NCBI GenBank assembly: GCA_037447655.1
Contig: JBBHKE010002443.1
Span: 1-64,000, forward strand
Source: Zygnema cylindricum
Lineage: Eukaryota; Streptophyta; Zygnematophyceae; Zygnematales; Zygnemataceae
Reading direction: 5' to 3'
DNA length: 64,000 bases
Shown: positions 1 to 11,356 of the stretch, in pieces
Position numbering within the stretch: position 1 is the stretch's first letter
How the letters are laid out: each line of letters begins with the position of its first letter
Notes under the pieces: model-generated
Databases searched by the model: none
What the model was told of the DNA's origin: nothing
The model's input: only the letters and a program-made list of their open reading frames with translations
Made by a program: the position numbers and the translations under genes

Positions 1-890
1 GTTGTCGTTTCACAAACTACAAACGACGAAGTGTACGTTCACCACATTTATTGTCTATTAAATGAATCTTTCATCCTAGATTCCTTGTACTAAGTATTCC
101 TTTTGTCCTTAACTTTGTCGTCCACCGACTTTGTCTTTGTCCATCACTAGTTATACCTTTTTGTCCTTTGTGGCTTCAATTTTTTTGTAAACGTCGTGTA
201 CCTAGTCCACTCTACATCTATAGTTAGGTTTAGTACTTAGCTTGTTGATTTCTGTACATTCAAATTTAACCGATTATAATGAGAAGACTTTTTCTCCCCT
301 GTGCTTCTCTTTTTGTATTTTCATGTTTCCTTTTGTCTTATCTTTTGCTTCCGTATTCTTCTTTGCCATGGTTTCTCTCTCTTTCATCTTGGATATCTTT
401 ATCTCTCTCTTTCGCCCACCATGCCTTTTCCTTCTCCATTATCATGATTCAAAGTAGGCTCCAAATAAGTCCCATTTTATAAGAACAAGGTTGAATCTGT
501 TAAAAAGTGCGATGGTAAACCATCTGAGTCCATGGGAACAAAAAGGGTCAGCAATGCTAAAACTGAAAAACCTCACGTGGAAGAAATAAAACAAAAAGAA
601 TAGGGATTTGATCATTATGGCATGAAATAACTTTTGGGATTTGGTTCGCTCCCGATTCTTTGTACGGGTGTGAGATGGTCCAAAATTCTTGCATCATTAT
701 CGTTTTAATGGATTGGATAAAGAACTTTGGTCCATCTTCAATCCACATTGGTTGGATTCAACAGAGGATGGTGATTGAAGGGTCCTCCTTTTAAGAATTT
801 ATAGTGCGATATAGTTCGGAAATGCACAATCCATAACTTTGTTTTTGAAGTTTTGTTTCCAATGCAAGGATTTAAACTCGTTAAAACACG
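1..890. other. Intergenic DNA, no gene recognised
   Basis: AT-rich sequence with only short open frames, none resembling a known family. A pyrimidine-rich stretch (about 290-450) produces two hydrophobic frames that look like composition artefacts. Nothing else is supported here. Confidence 0.5.
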
Positions 891-1300
891 CCCAAAGGTA
901 GTCGAAAAGTTTTTTTTTTTAAGTTTTTTCATTTCAAACCAGTATCGTTGTATTTCGTTCCAAGAAGTGTGAGGTGATAGCAAGAGTGTGAGAAGGAGAG
1001 GGAGAGGCAACGACGGCGTAAACTTCCACAAAGGACCCATGAATGAAAGTGGAGGATCGAGATCCCTGCAAAAGAATTTCCGTACATACGCGTGACGGGC
1101 AAGGAAAAAATAGCTAGTAGTCTCCCTCCTGCTAAAATTTTCTCACTCGTGTGGCGCGTGCGTAGAACGTATTTCATCCGTTTTTTTATTGATACTGTCT
1201 ACAATCACCTCGCGAGGTGATTTGTGATAAAGTTTTATGATAAGTTGGATCGCGTGGCCGAGGGTCAAAAAGAGCAAACGATAAAATGAGTACATAAGAT
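890..1300 (+). repeat. Repeat family R, copy III (partial, diverged)
   Basis: This stretch resembles the interior of a longer repeat at about 48850-49960. Shared landmarks, in order, are a tttttcatttca block, a run of gagagggagag, and a palindrome followed by similar downstream sequence. At 1203-1222 the palindrome AATCACCTCGCGAGGTGATT is perfect. No coding capacity is seen. The ends are not defined, and similarity was judged by eye only. Confidence 0.4.
1203..1222. other. Perfect 20-bp palindrome
   Basis: AATCACCTCGCGAGGTGATT equals its own reverse complement. Related palindromes occur at 7762-7785 (imperfect) and 49694-49717 (11-bp arms), always inside family R repeats. Confidence 0.8.
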
Positions 1301-1536
1301 GACAAACACGGAATACTTTCTAAGTACCAAATTGACGCTCAATGTACTGTTGTAAAAGTATTTTTTTCATATGGCAAAAGGTTTTCTAGTTGGGGATTGA
1401 CTTTTGGGGGATAACGATAGGAAAAGTCGACACTTAAACACATTGGGACACCCCTTTGGTCATCTTTGTGCACCCCAACCTTGAACTCATCGCATAAACA
1501 TGTCAACCGCCTCATCCATTGGTACATGAGTCGAAC

Positions 1537-2574
1537 ATATTGAGTATTGGAAAATATATATTTCCTATCCTAGTTTTGATTCTAGGGGAGATCACAGGAT
1601 AGTATGCACGAGAGAGAGTAGAGAAGCCATGGTTGCTTGGTAGCCAGAGTTATGGGAGAGAGAGAAGTAGTCTTTACCAAAAAGACGTGGGAGAGAGAGA
1701 ATTAGTTTTAACCAAAAAGAGGTGGATTGGCCAAGATTTGACCATGGCCTTACAAAGTCATTGCCAACCGTTCAAGCCGCCGTTCATATGGCCCTACGAA
1801 GTCCTTGCCATCCGTCCAAACCGTCGTTCGTATCCAGTTGGTATTGAAGATGTCGATACACACATGGGGTGTTATGCGGTAGTAAACGCTTTCATTCCCA
1901 AAGCATTTATTCAATGGAATTAGTTAAACTGAGGTACACGGAGAGGAAAAAAACATAAGGCGCACGAAATGTTTGGCGCGCCGCATCGAACGGACGTCAA
2001 TTGAAGGGATTTATAATCGGACGGTCCGTTTACGCGCCGAGAGCCCGAAACGGTTCTTTTGACAACTTACACCCAAAGAGCCACAAATTGACACGTGTCA
2101 TTACGTAAGTGGACACTAGGGGAGAAGGGGACAATTCCACGACGTCGGTTATGAAAGGTACATATTTTTTATTGGTGCCGTATAGAAAACGTACAGTTTA
2201 TATGGCGGCTAGTGTACTTTAGGTTTTGTACAAAATGTATTTTACAGTCCTCTTATTGGTTGTTAGCTTAGTAGATAGGTGTTGTGAGTAGGGCTTTAGT
2301 ACTTGGGAAGTTTTTGGGTCCCTCCCTCCCAGAGATAGTTTATACATATTGGTTGACTTTCAACAGCCATAATTTAATATTCAGGTGAGCAAACTTTGAA
2401 ATTATTTTTTTGTCTTACTCAAGGGAGTCCGACTTTCATAGGGGTGAAGTCAGCATTGCTAACTGCCTCTGAGGGTGGCAATACATCTGTCATATTCTTT
2501 GTGACCGGTGGGTTTTCCAATGGGTTACTTTGTAGCTGTAAAAATTTGTGGGCAATGAAGTCCACACAATTTCA
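1537..2574 (+). repeat. Degraded LTR of old copia element H
   Basis: The right end matches the LTRs of the younger copia elements: an ATG at 2555, LTR end (ttca) at 2574, then a decayed primer site. Other shared landmarks are a gccatggttgc block near 1628, a TATA-like stretch near 2338, and a short hairpin (actc-aagg-gagt) at 2417-2428. The left end near 1537 is uncertain. I did not find the antisense tRNA-like module seen in the younger LTRs. Confidence 0.6.
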
Positions 2575-2638
2575 AGTTACGGGCCCATCTGAAATGGTGC
2601 CCACATTTGACAGTACATGGTTTGTTTGTTGTTTTTGA
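2555..2638 (+). pseudogene. Gag N-terminus remnant of copia H
   Basis: The frame from the ATG at 2555 encodes a diverged version of the conserved Gag N-terminus (FQVTGP, then VPTFD) of the elements at 16463 and 13469. It stops at 2638, where about 1.3 kb of unrelated sequence separates it from the next recognisable piece of Gag. It is broken and surely not functional. Confidence 0.65.
2575..2589 (+). other. Decayed primer-binding site of copia H
   Basis: agttacgggcccatc differs at a few positions from the ggttatgggcccacc of the younger elements and sits directly after the LTR end. It lies inside the gag frame, as in the intact relatives. Confidence 0.6.
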
Positions 2639-3930
2639 AAAGTTAGTTTCGTGCGAGCACGGCGTTTCGTGCGTATGCAATGTTTCGTGCGTACGCATTT
2701 ACGTGATATACTGTGGAGGTTCGAAAGGATTCGCGGATTGGGGGAGTAAATGTACGAAGAAATTTAAATGTACGTGAAGGACTAATTGAGTGGCGCGGAA
2801 TGCGCAATTTAAATGGACGGCGGATCGCGAAGCGATCCGATTTGAAATTTTCGAAGTATGAAAATGTACGCATGGCGTACGAAACAAAATGCGACAAACG
2901 CATTTATTACAAGGGACGCGCTTGCGGTACGAAAATAATTTCGGCTGTACGAGGTTTCGACAAGTGGATTTTTATGACCACGCGGCGCGACATCAAGGGT
3001 TGCCGATTAAGAGCGACGGACGGCGGATATAGGCCGCCGAGATTTTTATGTAGTGGTGACGCGAAATCGCGTCAATCACACGATATTTATTTTTGGACGT
3101 TTCAGATTGTTTGACAAAATTTGAGGAGTTTCGTTGAGTGACTCAGCATGAGTCAGCATTTGATTTTTGTGAGATTTTGTGTACCTGTAAATTTTTGGAA
3201 GGTACGATTTCATTTCGGCAAGTGGTTCGCGCTATTTTTTGGATGTACTATCAAGTGGGTCGTACGTATGTGATGACGGGTTACTACGTGGACTTATCGA
3301 CAAGTGACTAAGCAAGTTGTCACTTATGACGCGGATTTGTGGATGCGTCGGTGTAATTATTTGAAACATCAATATTTTGTTTTATGCGAACTAATGATTT
3401 AGTATTGATTAAAATAGTTATATTTTACGTGATTAATGAGGATATCGACACTTTAATTTATGTGTCGTATTTACAGACAAGTGTACGCTTACGATTGCTT
3501 GACTTTCAGGTGTACGCTTACGATTAGTTTTATTTAATGACAGTTATGTAATTTACGTTGGTTATTTTGACACTTAGTGATTTGTTAACAGCTCACAAGT
3601 GTATATATAGGTTTGAGCTTCATTAGAACTTTGATCAATGCTGGTTAGTAAAGTGGGGACCAAAGATGTAGTGTTTTAGGGTTGTCGATTAGGTCATGCA
3701 CTTTGAATGATATAATGAGTAATATGTTTATTGATATACTTTTCTTTATTATATGTTTATGTGAGATTGCACTCTTTTGTTATTATTTATTTATGTTATT
3801 TTATATATGTTTGATATGCATTGTTTATGCATTTGTCCTAGGGTTTGTTTATGTCGATTATTCCATCAAACCTTAGATGTTGTCATAGGGTTTATTTATG
3901 TTGATTATTCCATGAAACCCTAAATGTTGT
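2639..3930. other. Sequence interrupting the copia H gag; origin unknown
   Basis: About 1.3 kb lies between two pieces of one degraded gag. Its first 470 bases are richer in CG and contain overlapping frames on both strands that I do not recognise; the rest is AT-rich. It holds two short tandem repeats (3481-3525 and 3839-3932). I could not identify terminal inverted repeats or a target-site duplication, so the insertion reading is inferred from the split gag alone. Confidence 0.45.
3481..3525. repeat. Two direct copies of a 16-bp motif
   Basis: gtgtacgcttacgatt occurs at 3481-3496 and again at 3510-3525, separated by 13 bp. Confidence 0.85.
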
Positions 3931-3932
3931 TG
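3839..3932. repeat. 47-bp tandem repeat, two units
   Basis: Two adjacent units begin at 3839 and 3886. Each holds tagggttt, a ttatg..gattattccat stretch and a taratgttgt end, with a few substitutions between them. Confidence 0.85.
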
Positions 3933-3991
3933 TATGTCAAATGGAGGATGCATTTCAAATGATTGTTCGTCGACCTATTTTTGCTTAGTTT

Positions 3992-4400
3992 TTTGCATGA
4001 TAGTTTGGGTGGCTTCTGCGGTCTATTTTAGACCAAAGAACAACATTGTTTACGGGAAAGTAATGATGGAGGGAACACTATTTGAGAAACACCTTTGGGG
4101 TGTAGTGTCTGGTGATATTCTATGTTCTCCCCGATTAGCTCCAGGGTTTGGTGGAATTCGGTTCTCTGGGTCATCACGATCCTCACTAAGAATTGTGGAT
4201 CCAACGGAGGAGGAAGAGGAGACAATCACTTCATGGGTGGAGGGGGCTACAAAAGTAAATGAGTCGGCAAAGGCAGCTCCTGCATCTAGAGCCTCCTATG
4301 AGTTGCAAACTGAGAAGAACGACCCTCAGGTGTGGAAGTACAAAATCAGGTGGCCAAGTTCTTCAGCTTCGAAGTATGATCAATGCGATCGCACTTCCAT
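3992..4400 (+). pseudogene. Gag N-terminal domain remnant of copia H
   Basis: The open frame here aligns in order with the Gag of the intact-length element at 16463. It shows a WGVVSGD block (WGIVSGQ in the younger copy), APGFGGIRFS (PPGFGGVRFS), an acidic linker rich in Glu, then a ND.QVWK block (ND.QMWE). The zinc knuckle and all of pol are missing; LTR-like sequence follows directly. It represents an older copia relative with a large internal deletion. Confidence 0.65.
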
Positions 4401-4404
4401 TCCT

Positions 4405-4615
4405 CTAGGAAAAAAAAAATTGTATATTTTCTCTCTCTGTGTACTTCTTAAGCAGTTGTAGACTCTTAGAAGGATAACTAGAGAAGGCCATGGCTGCCCG
4501 TTAGGAAGATAGGGCTCGGACAAAAAGAGAATAAGACTCTAACAAAAAGGTGGTATTGGCCAAAATTTTATCTTGGCCCTACAGAGTAGTCGTCCATAAC
4601 CAGTTTATGTAGAAT
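4405..4615 (+). repeat. LTR fragment (U3 part) of copia H
   Basis: A ggccatggctgccc block, an aacaaaaaggtggtattggccaa stretch and a ttggccctacagagt stretch parallel the start of the LTR near 1600-1770. This is probably the truncated 3' LTR of H, joined to gag by internal deletion. Confidence 0.5.
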
Positions 4616-4819
4616 AGCCTATACACACATACTTAGACCTCCCACCCACAAATACCTCCTACATAGTTCAATTAGTAAACATATTAACAACATCCAACTC
4701 TTTTTATCTCACTAAGTCCTACATGAAATGCTATTGAATTCGAATATGAATTAATAATTTTTTTAAATACAAAAATTCAGATTCATGCCATAAACTCACG
4801 TTGTCCGGAAAAACTCTCA

Positions 4820-6060
4820 TATAACTAAACAAAATCTAAGTCCCCAAGATTTTTTTTCACCCAAATAATAGCCTTAACCGCATGACATGTTGCCAAATAC
4901 TTGACTTCCCAAGAGATGTAAGGCCACATTCTGTTAGAATCTAGATCTCCACGAGAACGTTGCTCCATAGAAAACGAATTAATACCGGGAAGTCGATTTT
5001 CTAGAATGGAAATCTCGTCCTCAATGTGCACCTTCAATACCCAAAACAATCGAATATTCCCCTTGTGACATTAACTTGACACTCAATAACCTAGACCAAA
5101 TATCGAAAGATCCGCTTCAAAGCCTCACATAGGCTTTTTCAATGCTTGGAAATACCTATTGACGATAATAACAATAGCAAAATATCCGGACGTGTACCCA
5201 CACTCAATTACATAAACCAGACTATTGCCTCTAAATACCAAACATAAATTGTCTCACAAGCCCGCTAGATCTACAATATTACACCTTTGAATCAAAGCAG
5301 TTTAACATCGAACATTGAGAATCGTGCTAACATCTCCATGTGATATTGCTCCTAAAATAGCATAATGCTTCCAAACATGACTTGAACCACTTAAATGCCC
5401 AAAATGTATTTTCACAAAATATGTCATTTTCAAATATTACTACAAATATAACTTTCTCCCCTTAGTCCGAAGTAAACTATTAGAAGTCATAATGAAATCA
5501 TTGATATTAACTAAGACTATGCTTAGGTCCCCACTTTCCCCCTTCACATACCCCTCAAAGTCTGAAGTAGGTCGAACAAAACGCGAATCAGCCAAAACCT
5601 CATAACATCAAAATAACCCTGTTTTCGGCGCTTGTTTAAGACCATATAAAGATTTTTTGCAATCATCGCACTATTCCACGTTTAAAGTTCACCTCCGAAA
5701 ATTTCATAGACATCTTTTTCTCTAAATTCCCATTTACAAACGTCGTTTCCACACCTATCTCGTGGATATGTTTCTAAACGGTTATCTCAAAAAAAAAATT
5801 TTTTAAAGATTTAAACTTCGAAAGGGAGCATACATTTTAAAGTAATCTACCCTTTTTTTTTCGCAAAAACCTTTACATCCAAGCCTTGCCTTCTACTATA
5901 AAATCTCATGTAATGCACTTGTGTGCACTAATGCACTCTTTGAAAAACCCACTTAGCAGCGACAACCTTTTTACCGATTTGAAAGTCAGCCTGCTCAAAA
6001 GTACCAATACCTACCATTGACCTATATTCCTTCTCACATGAAAATTTTCACTGTATCCCA
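4820..6060 (-). pseudogene. Copia pol remnant J (RT to RNase H)
   Basis: On the minus strand, pieces of a copia pol can be read in order. Near 5750-5690 is a TTFVNGNLE block (TAFLNGELE in the intact copy at 19424-20806). Near 5665-5620 is a KNLY..LNK.R block equivalent to KSLYGLKQAP. At 5049-4825 is YLATCHAVKAIIWVKK, equivalent to the RNase H-proximal YMASCSAVKELMWVK. Frames are broken many times and no LTRs were found. The residues differ enough from the A-F elements to suggest another copia lineage. Limits are approximate. Confidence 0.6.
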
Positions 6061-6069
6061 CTCACCCGA

Positions 6070-7490
6070 TCGAGGCTACCGTAATCGTTAATAGTGTCAA
6101 ATCACATATTTTTATGAAAGGAAATCGTTCTCTCTAGCCATTGAGCTGAAATATTTCGAATTAGAATAAACCACGTCTACGCAATCATGAGATAATTTGT
6201 CCTCTTTCTTTCTTTCTTTCTCCTCATCTCTTTAGTATTTGGCCGAGCCACTGTTCTTCCTCGTCATTTTCCTCACTCACGGATGGTACGTTGGATTTCT
6301 ATTGGCTTAGAACTCCGAAAAGCGGAATCTTGTTTTAACCGTCAGGTTAAACCACTTTTGCCTTAGTTTGCCAATTTTTTGCCACATCCCAAATCCGATT
6401 CCTCTTTTTCCAAAAATTCTTCTAACTCACATTTATGTTCGGAATTCAAATATGTTCTTGAATTTCCAACCGATCCAGTGTGCGAATAGAAGACCTATCA
6501 TGGAAGTTAGCAGACTCGTCTTATTGGATTGTTTGTCATATCAAATTTAAAATTTCCTTGTCTTTTGTGTTTGTACTACATAAACCACATCCTCATATCA
6601 CCACATCTTTAAATGCCAAACAAAGTGAACTTTTTCACTCAAGCTAACCCCGGAGTCTTATCCTCGTTTTGCAAAAATGAATCACCACCACAATATTAAA
6701 CAACGTTTTTCCGAACATTAGAACACCCTGAAAATTACAGTGTATCGTTATTAGGGTACGACCCCATGTGGCTAAGTTCGGGTTATTTCCGGTCGTTTTC
6801 CTTTCAAACTTAGCGCCGTACTGCCTAAGTTGAAATCGTACGAAGAAATCGCAAATTTGTAGAGTACAATTTGTGTCATTCTCGAACTTAGAATGTACGA
6901 AAAATTGTATTCTGTTTTTTCAAGCTATTGTCCGGTCATCTTCAAACTTATCATAAACCACACCTGCAATGTGTTTTAAGCAAAGTAAAGTCGTATACAC
7001 AAATAGGTAAACATATTCCCACGTGTGAAGAGTTTTCAAAAGTTTTTGACGACTGAAAAAAGTACAATGTTGTTCATTTTGTCCGCATGCACCTTGTACG
7101 GGTTTTTTTTGCAGGGGTCTCGAGGCCGCAGTGTTATTTCACGCAAAGTCGAAAAGTTTGCGAAAGTGAAAAACCTGCGAAGTGCTGGCGGCCGGATAGG
7201 AGAGGTTTACAAAGGCATGTTGTACAGCCACAACTGCAAGGTTGTACGTCTACAATGTCACGCAATGATATGCGACATGCCAAGTCATTTCAAAAATTAC
7301 GATGTGTCTTGCGACGCTTCAAAAAGTTTCGAAAAATTACGGTGCGGCAAAGACAAATTGTACACGGTGACAGCCGTCATGGGTATTGTCGACTTATACA
7401 ATCGTCACAAAGTTAATTAACAATTTCGAGTAAACACATAGAGACACCTAAAATTTGGGTCCGCTGGATCTGGGGAAAAATACAAAGTAA
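6070..7490. other. Intergenic DNA, no gene recognised
   Basis: No family was recognised. Two overlapping plus-strand frames (7025-7420 and 7087-7416) have no recognisable domain. Their overlap in different frames and the local richness in tgtac/gtacg words argue for chance openness. Confidence 0.4.
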
Positions 7491-8625
7491 GTTTGCTAAG
7501 TTACAAGCACATGGAGCCGTACCCTTAGGGTACTTTCACATGATCTAAAGTTACAATTATTTTTTGTCGCTTTCCTCCATAACTTAGAAAAAAAAGTGAA
7601 AATCCGTAGCCGTACCAAAAATATGAAATTACCACCATACAAGTTGCGTTCCCTTACAACTTTAAATGTACTACAATTTGTCGTATAGTGCGATGTAGTT
7701 TGTCGTCTAGCGCGTTTCGACCCAATTTCGCGTCCCTTCAGCTCATCTTCAAAATTCATATAAAATCACCTCGCGAAATGATTTTAAATATAGTTACATG
7801 AGGTGAGCGAATTGGCAGATGGTGTCGCAAGTGTCAAATATTTTTGAACAATTTTTGTTCGCGGAGTACCAAAAAAAAAACACGCTACACGTTTCCAACC
7901 CTTTCGTGAATTTTTTCAGTGCGTTTTTTTCCGTACAGGACCATGGAGGGGGTTCGACCAACGAACGCCATTTCGCAAAAGGGAAGTCTGTGAAAGCGCC
8001 TCTCTCTCTCTCCCTCTCCCACTAACGCATCTATCTCGCAATTATTGCAATGAAAAAAGGCAAAAAAGGTATCAAATGAAAGATCCACAAAAAATATTTC
8101 TTTTGGCTGACTTTTAGCTTATTTTGGTGGCAAGTAGAGTGAGAACGAACGAAAAAACAAAATCGGGAAATCATGGCGGAATGTTTTGGAATTAGTGACG
8201 TCGACGCTATCATAAATGCGCGTGACTTCAAAATGTCACAAACCCTAAACATCTAAAATGTTACAAGTAGTTAGACGTTTACAACCGTCTCTATTTTGTA
8301 AACATCATCAATTGTCACGAGCTTTGTACCCGTCGACAATCGTCACAAATCACATTTACGTCTACATCCGTCACAATCTAAAGTTACGATTTCATTTCTT
8401 TACATACGAATGCTCTAAAATCTGTACGGAGAATCTTCGCTAAAAAACAAAGTAACAAGACTAGGTTTCCGTTACATGCAAAAGTACATTTATGATTTAT
8501 TTCACCATTTAAAACATCTTTTATCCGTACACAATTGTCCAATTTCAATTTGAGACCGCCTATCGGAAGGTAAGAACGTTACCTTTCACTCGCAACCGTC
8601 AAAACCTAAATTTGACATGTGTGTA
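7490..8625 (-). repeat. Repeat family R, copy I
   Basis: About 1.1 kb is homologous, in inverted orientation, to 48850-49960. Shared landmarks are a gggtactttcrcatg word, a tccataacttag block, the AAAATCACCTCG palindrome (7762-7785), a ttcgcggagtaccaaaaaa block, a ctctctctccctctccc run, a gacgtcgacgctatcat block, a tctaaagttacgatttcatt block, and a gacatgtgtg word near the right limit. Short frames at 7496-7759 and 7885-8252 lie inside it and look non-coding. It is probably a non-autonomous transposon; ends and superfamily are unresolved. Confidence 0.65.
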
Positions 8626-8950
8626 CGAAGAAAATATTTTTTAAGTGGCAAATTAGGCATAATGATAATAGCCATTGACGGTGTACGATGTAGACAGGTG
8701 TATCGTCCGTTATTGTTTTCCCGCCACTTAAAACGTATCTGTTACGAGCGCACATGCCCGATTTTTGAATAAGACAACCGATTTTTGACTCGAGACAACC
8801 ATTAGAAACTAATTCCGAGGACATGCATCCACCGTGTTAGAAGGCACATACCTTGTACGATGTGAAGGTTTGTCATCGAGTGTTCATCGTGGATATTGTT
8901 TTTATTTTTCACAGGTACCAATGTACAAGCCTACTATGTGGCTAATGTCT

Positions 8951-9062
8951 ACATGTCTTTTGTGATTAATGGTCCTCGTGTCATGTCCACGTGTCCTCTG
9001 TGGTCAATGTCCTTGTGTCATGTCGACATGTCCTCCGTGGTTAATGTCCTCGCGAGGACATG
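8951..9062. repeat. About 37-bp minisatellite, three units
   Basis: Units start at 8951, 8989 and 9026, each beginning acrtgtcc/t and carrying gtg..taatg..cct and a catgtc-type end. The last unit contains the small palindrome cctcgcgagg. Confidence 0.8.
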
Positions 9063-9245
9063 AGGACTCTACCCACACACTTTATGGTTTCTGAGATTGC
9101 TCCGCGGATTTGAAAAAAACGAAACATCTAACGGTCACGATTTACGCTTATACGCTTGGAGAATCCTTAAAGTTATCCAGTACAAAAACCACGAATCGTA
9201 ATAAGTGTTAATATTTTTTTTGTCTCTTAAAACATCATTTCTACG

Positions 9246-9490
9246 CATAATTCAAAAGTAGGCGTTTTTATTGTAGACCTTTTGTAGGCGCTTTTACAGT
9301 AAATTGTGTTATGGGTTTTTCATGTGATCTTCTTAGATCCCAACTTTGATCAACGACCGTCCGATCGTCCAAATCTGCCGATTTAAATAAAAAATACCTC
9401 AAAACTCACAGAATAATATTTTTTTGTCCGAATAATTTTCAAAATTTAGACATGACGTTTAATTCTCTATCGATCGATGTGCAACTCAAC
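9246..9490 (+). mobile_element. hAT-like MITE copy 1, left part (split by G)
   Basis: The end CATAATTCAAAAGTAGGCG and the following 245 bp match the intact MITE at 52076-52644. The match stops exactly where the gypsy LTR begins (9491) and resumes at 48232, after that element. The last five bases, tcaac (9486-9490), are the left target-site duplication of G. Confidence 0.85.
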
Positions 9491-10005
9491 TGTAAAAGGG
9501 AAAAAAATAAGCACCACAATACACCACCATACACAACGGAAAGCTCGAAGGATCTCCCCGTATAAAAAACAGGAGCAAACAGCAATGACAGTCAAGGTTG
9601 CGTTTTATTACTCGGGAGAAGATTACAAAATTTAGCGCTCGCTGCGAAGGTCTACTCATAGAGTGTCCTGCTGGCTAGGCCTACTTCACTATTTAAACTA
9701 ACTAGCTAGTAGTCATCCTAGTACTGTACAACTGTACACGTGGACCTTCACGCTCAACCGAGACAAATCTCAAAATATCCTTCTAGAATAATATCGTTCA
9801 ATCTACATTCTGCGGCGTTGCTGTACTGCTAAGCTACATTGCTCTGCTACGCTGCTATGCTGCTACCCTATTAAGTAGCTACGCCGCTAAGTTGCTACGC
9901 TGCTATGTTGCGCTGGTCTGGAATCGCAGCTGCGCTGCTCTGACAGTGCAACTATAGCAGCCTAGTTGCTAGCTACTAAGTACCCAACTCTGTAACACTG
10001 TTATA
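9491..10005 (-). repeat. 3' LTR of gypsy G
   Basis: 515 bp, from tgtaaaaggg to ttata (the terminal ca has probably mutated to ta). It matches the right LTR, whose two parts total about 515 bp. A series of tgctacgctgc-type words (about 9820-9960) forms a degenerate simple repeat within it. The bases after 10005 (gtttctcccac) form the complement of a polypurine tract. Confidence 0.85.
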
Positions 10006-10310
10006 GTTTCTCCCACTAGGGTTTTAGTGTCCCGCTGAACCTTACTGGCTCAGGGAAACTGCAATTGCCAGAGTATGACGTACGTCTATTCACCCTTCTC
10101 CTGGAACTCTTATCGCAGCATGCGAGGGTATCGCAGCGTCCAACATTTATAAAACTGCGTTGCTGCGGCGAAACCCAGGGTTTGTTGTCACCAATGTGGT
10201 GAAACACAATTGCGCCATTGCGCTTTCCTGTCACCGCAGCGGTGGCGCTGCGTTCCTCTAATGGCACCGTAACCATGTTGCGTTGCGATGGCTGCGCCGC
10301 TATAGCGCTG
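10006..10310 (-). pseudogene. 3' internal end of gypsy G
   Basis: Sequence between the 3' LTR of G and the insertion point of copia D. It holds an 86-codon minus-strand frame (10276-10016) without a recognised domain. It is the continuation of the region past the chromodomain at 29253, displaced by D. The CGGTG at 10311-10315 is D's target-site duplication. Confidence 0.6.
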
Positions 10311-10315
10311 CGGTG

Positions 10316-11356
10316 TGCAATTCTGTGTCCTCCATTGGACCACAGAATATAGGAAGCCTCTAGATAGTATTTAACTAACCCACTTTAAGCCATAACCACT
10401 GCTGTCAAGGAAGGCAAAATGACAATTTGACTGCACCATTGTGCAACGTGGACTCCCATGAGTCTGTAGCAAAAAGAATCACTGAAACGGCCAACCAGCC
10501 GATAAGTTATGAGGCAGTAAAAATGCCAATTTGTACAAACTCTCAAAGGGAGAGGTGACTACCTACCAAAATTTTATAAGTCTTGATTCCCTCTAATAAC
10601 TTTTATCTACTGAAGTAGGGACCAATCAGATTACTGTACCGTACCAAAATGTACTACTGCCAGTGTACCTTTTGTACGAACTATGTACGACAAGGCTATT
10701 AAGTGGACGCGTGTCTGCATTTCACTCGTACGTACATTCCTCGAAATTCCCATGATCGAATGTACTCTCTCCACGTGGCTCCAAGTCATTCCACGTCACA
10801 AAACGCCAAAGTTACCACTCCGATATTTCGGCGATGATGTACGCCGTTGGATTTGCGGCGAGACGCAATCTTAGCCGTTATAAATACTTGCGCGACATTT
10901 GTTTCGCTTTTGAAACAAAATGCGTGGTATCCGTTTTGAAATAGTGTCGTACTTTGTACTTTCATAAAAATGTATCTATGCATGCCGTATACATTTTTAG
11001 TTAAATGGATTTGTTCCTCCCTAAATATATCTATATATATCTATCACTCACAATAGCACTTAGCATTGGTCCTATTCTAATAGGATAAAGCTGACCGCTA
11101 TCGGCCAACCTTACAAACTGCAGGTAATAGGATCAAATCCCGCGTCCGTCAGGTATATTTTTAGTAACCTACTAAAAATAACTGCCTGTTGAACTAAGGC
11201 AACCATAGATCAACCACCCTCTCTATCTTTCAGTGACTACAACAAGTATGGGTGCTAGTGAGAGGAGGTGGAGGCAAGTTGTTCGTCCTTTTTCTTTTTC
11301 TTTTATACTAACATATTAAGACTAGAATATACTCTAGAAATCTATTAATATCAACA
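10316..11356 (-). repeat. 3' LTR of copia D
   Basis: Begins (plus-strand view) tgcaattctg and ends tcaaca. Bases just beyond, ctcccttttttttc, are the complement of the polypurine tract. It contains the antisense tRNA-like module at about 11070-11150 and the hairpin motif in a mutated form. Confidence 0.9.
11075..11155 (+). other. tRNA-like module in LTR of D (antisense to D)
   Basis: A B-box-like ggatcaaatcc follows an A-box-like region (aataggataaagctgaccg) at tRNA-like spacing, on the strand opposite to the retrotransposon. No full cloverleaf is seen. The same module is at the corresponding place in the other D, A, B, E and F LTRs. Confidence 0.5.

Noticed and set aside
2713-3114. 133-codon gene
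   Set aside because: No recognised domain, two overlapping minus-strand frames, and a location within a degraded transposon region; openness follows local CG-rich composition.
7527-8487. Repeat R as a PIF/Harbinger MITE with TTA/TAA duplications at gggtacttt ends
   Set aside because: The words fit (TTA at copy I, TAA at copy II), but the homology between copies continues beyond them (for example ttgtccaattt..caattt), so they are probably not the true ends.
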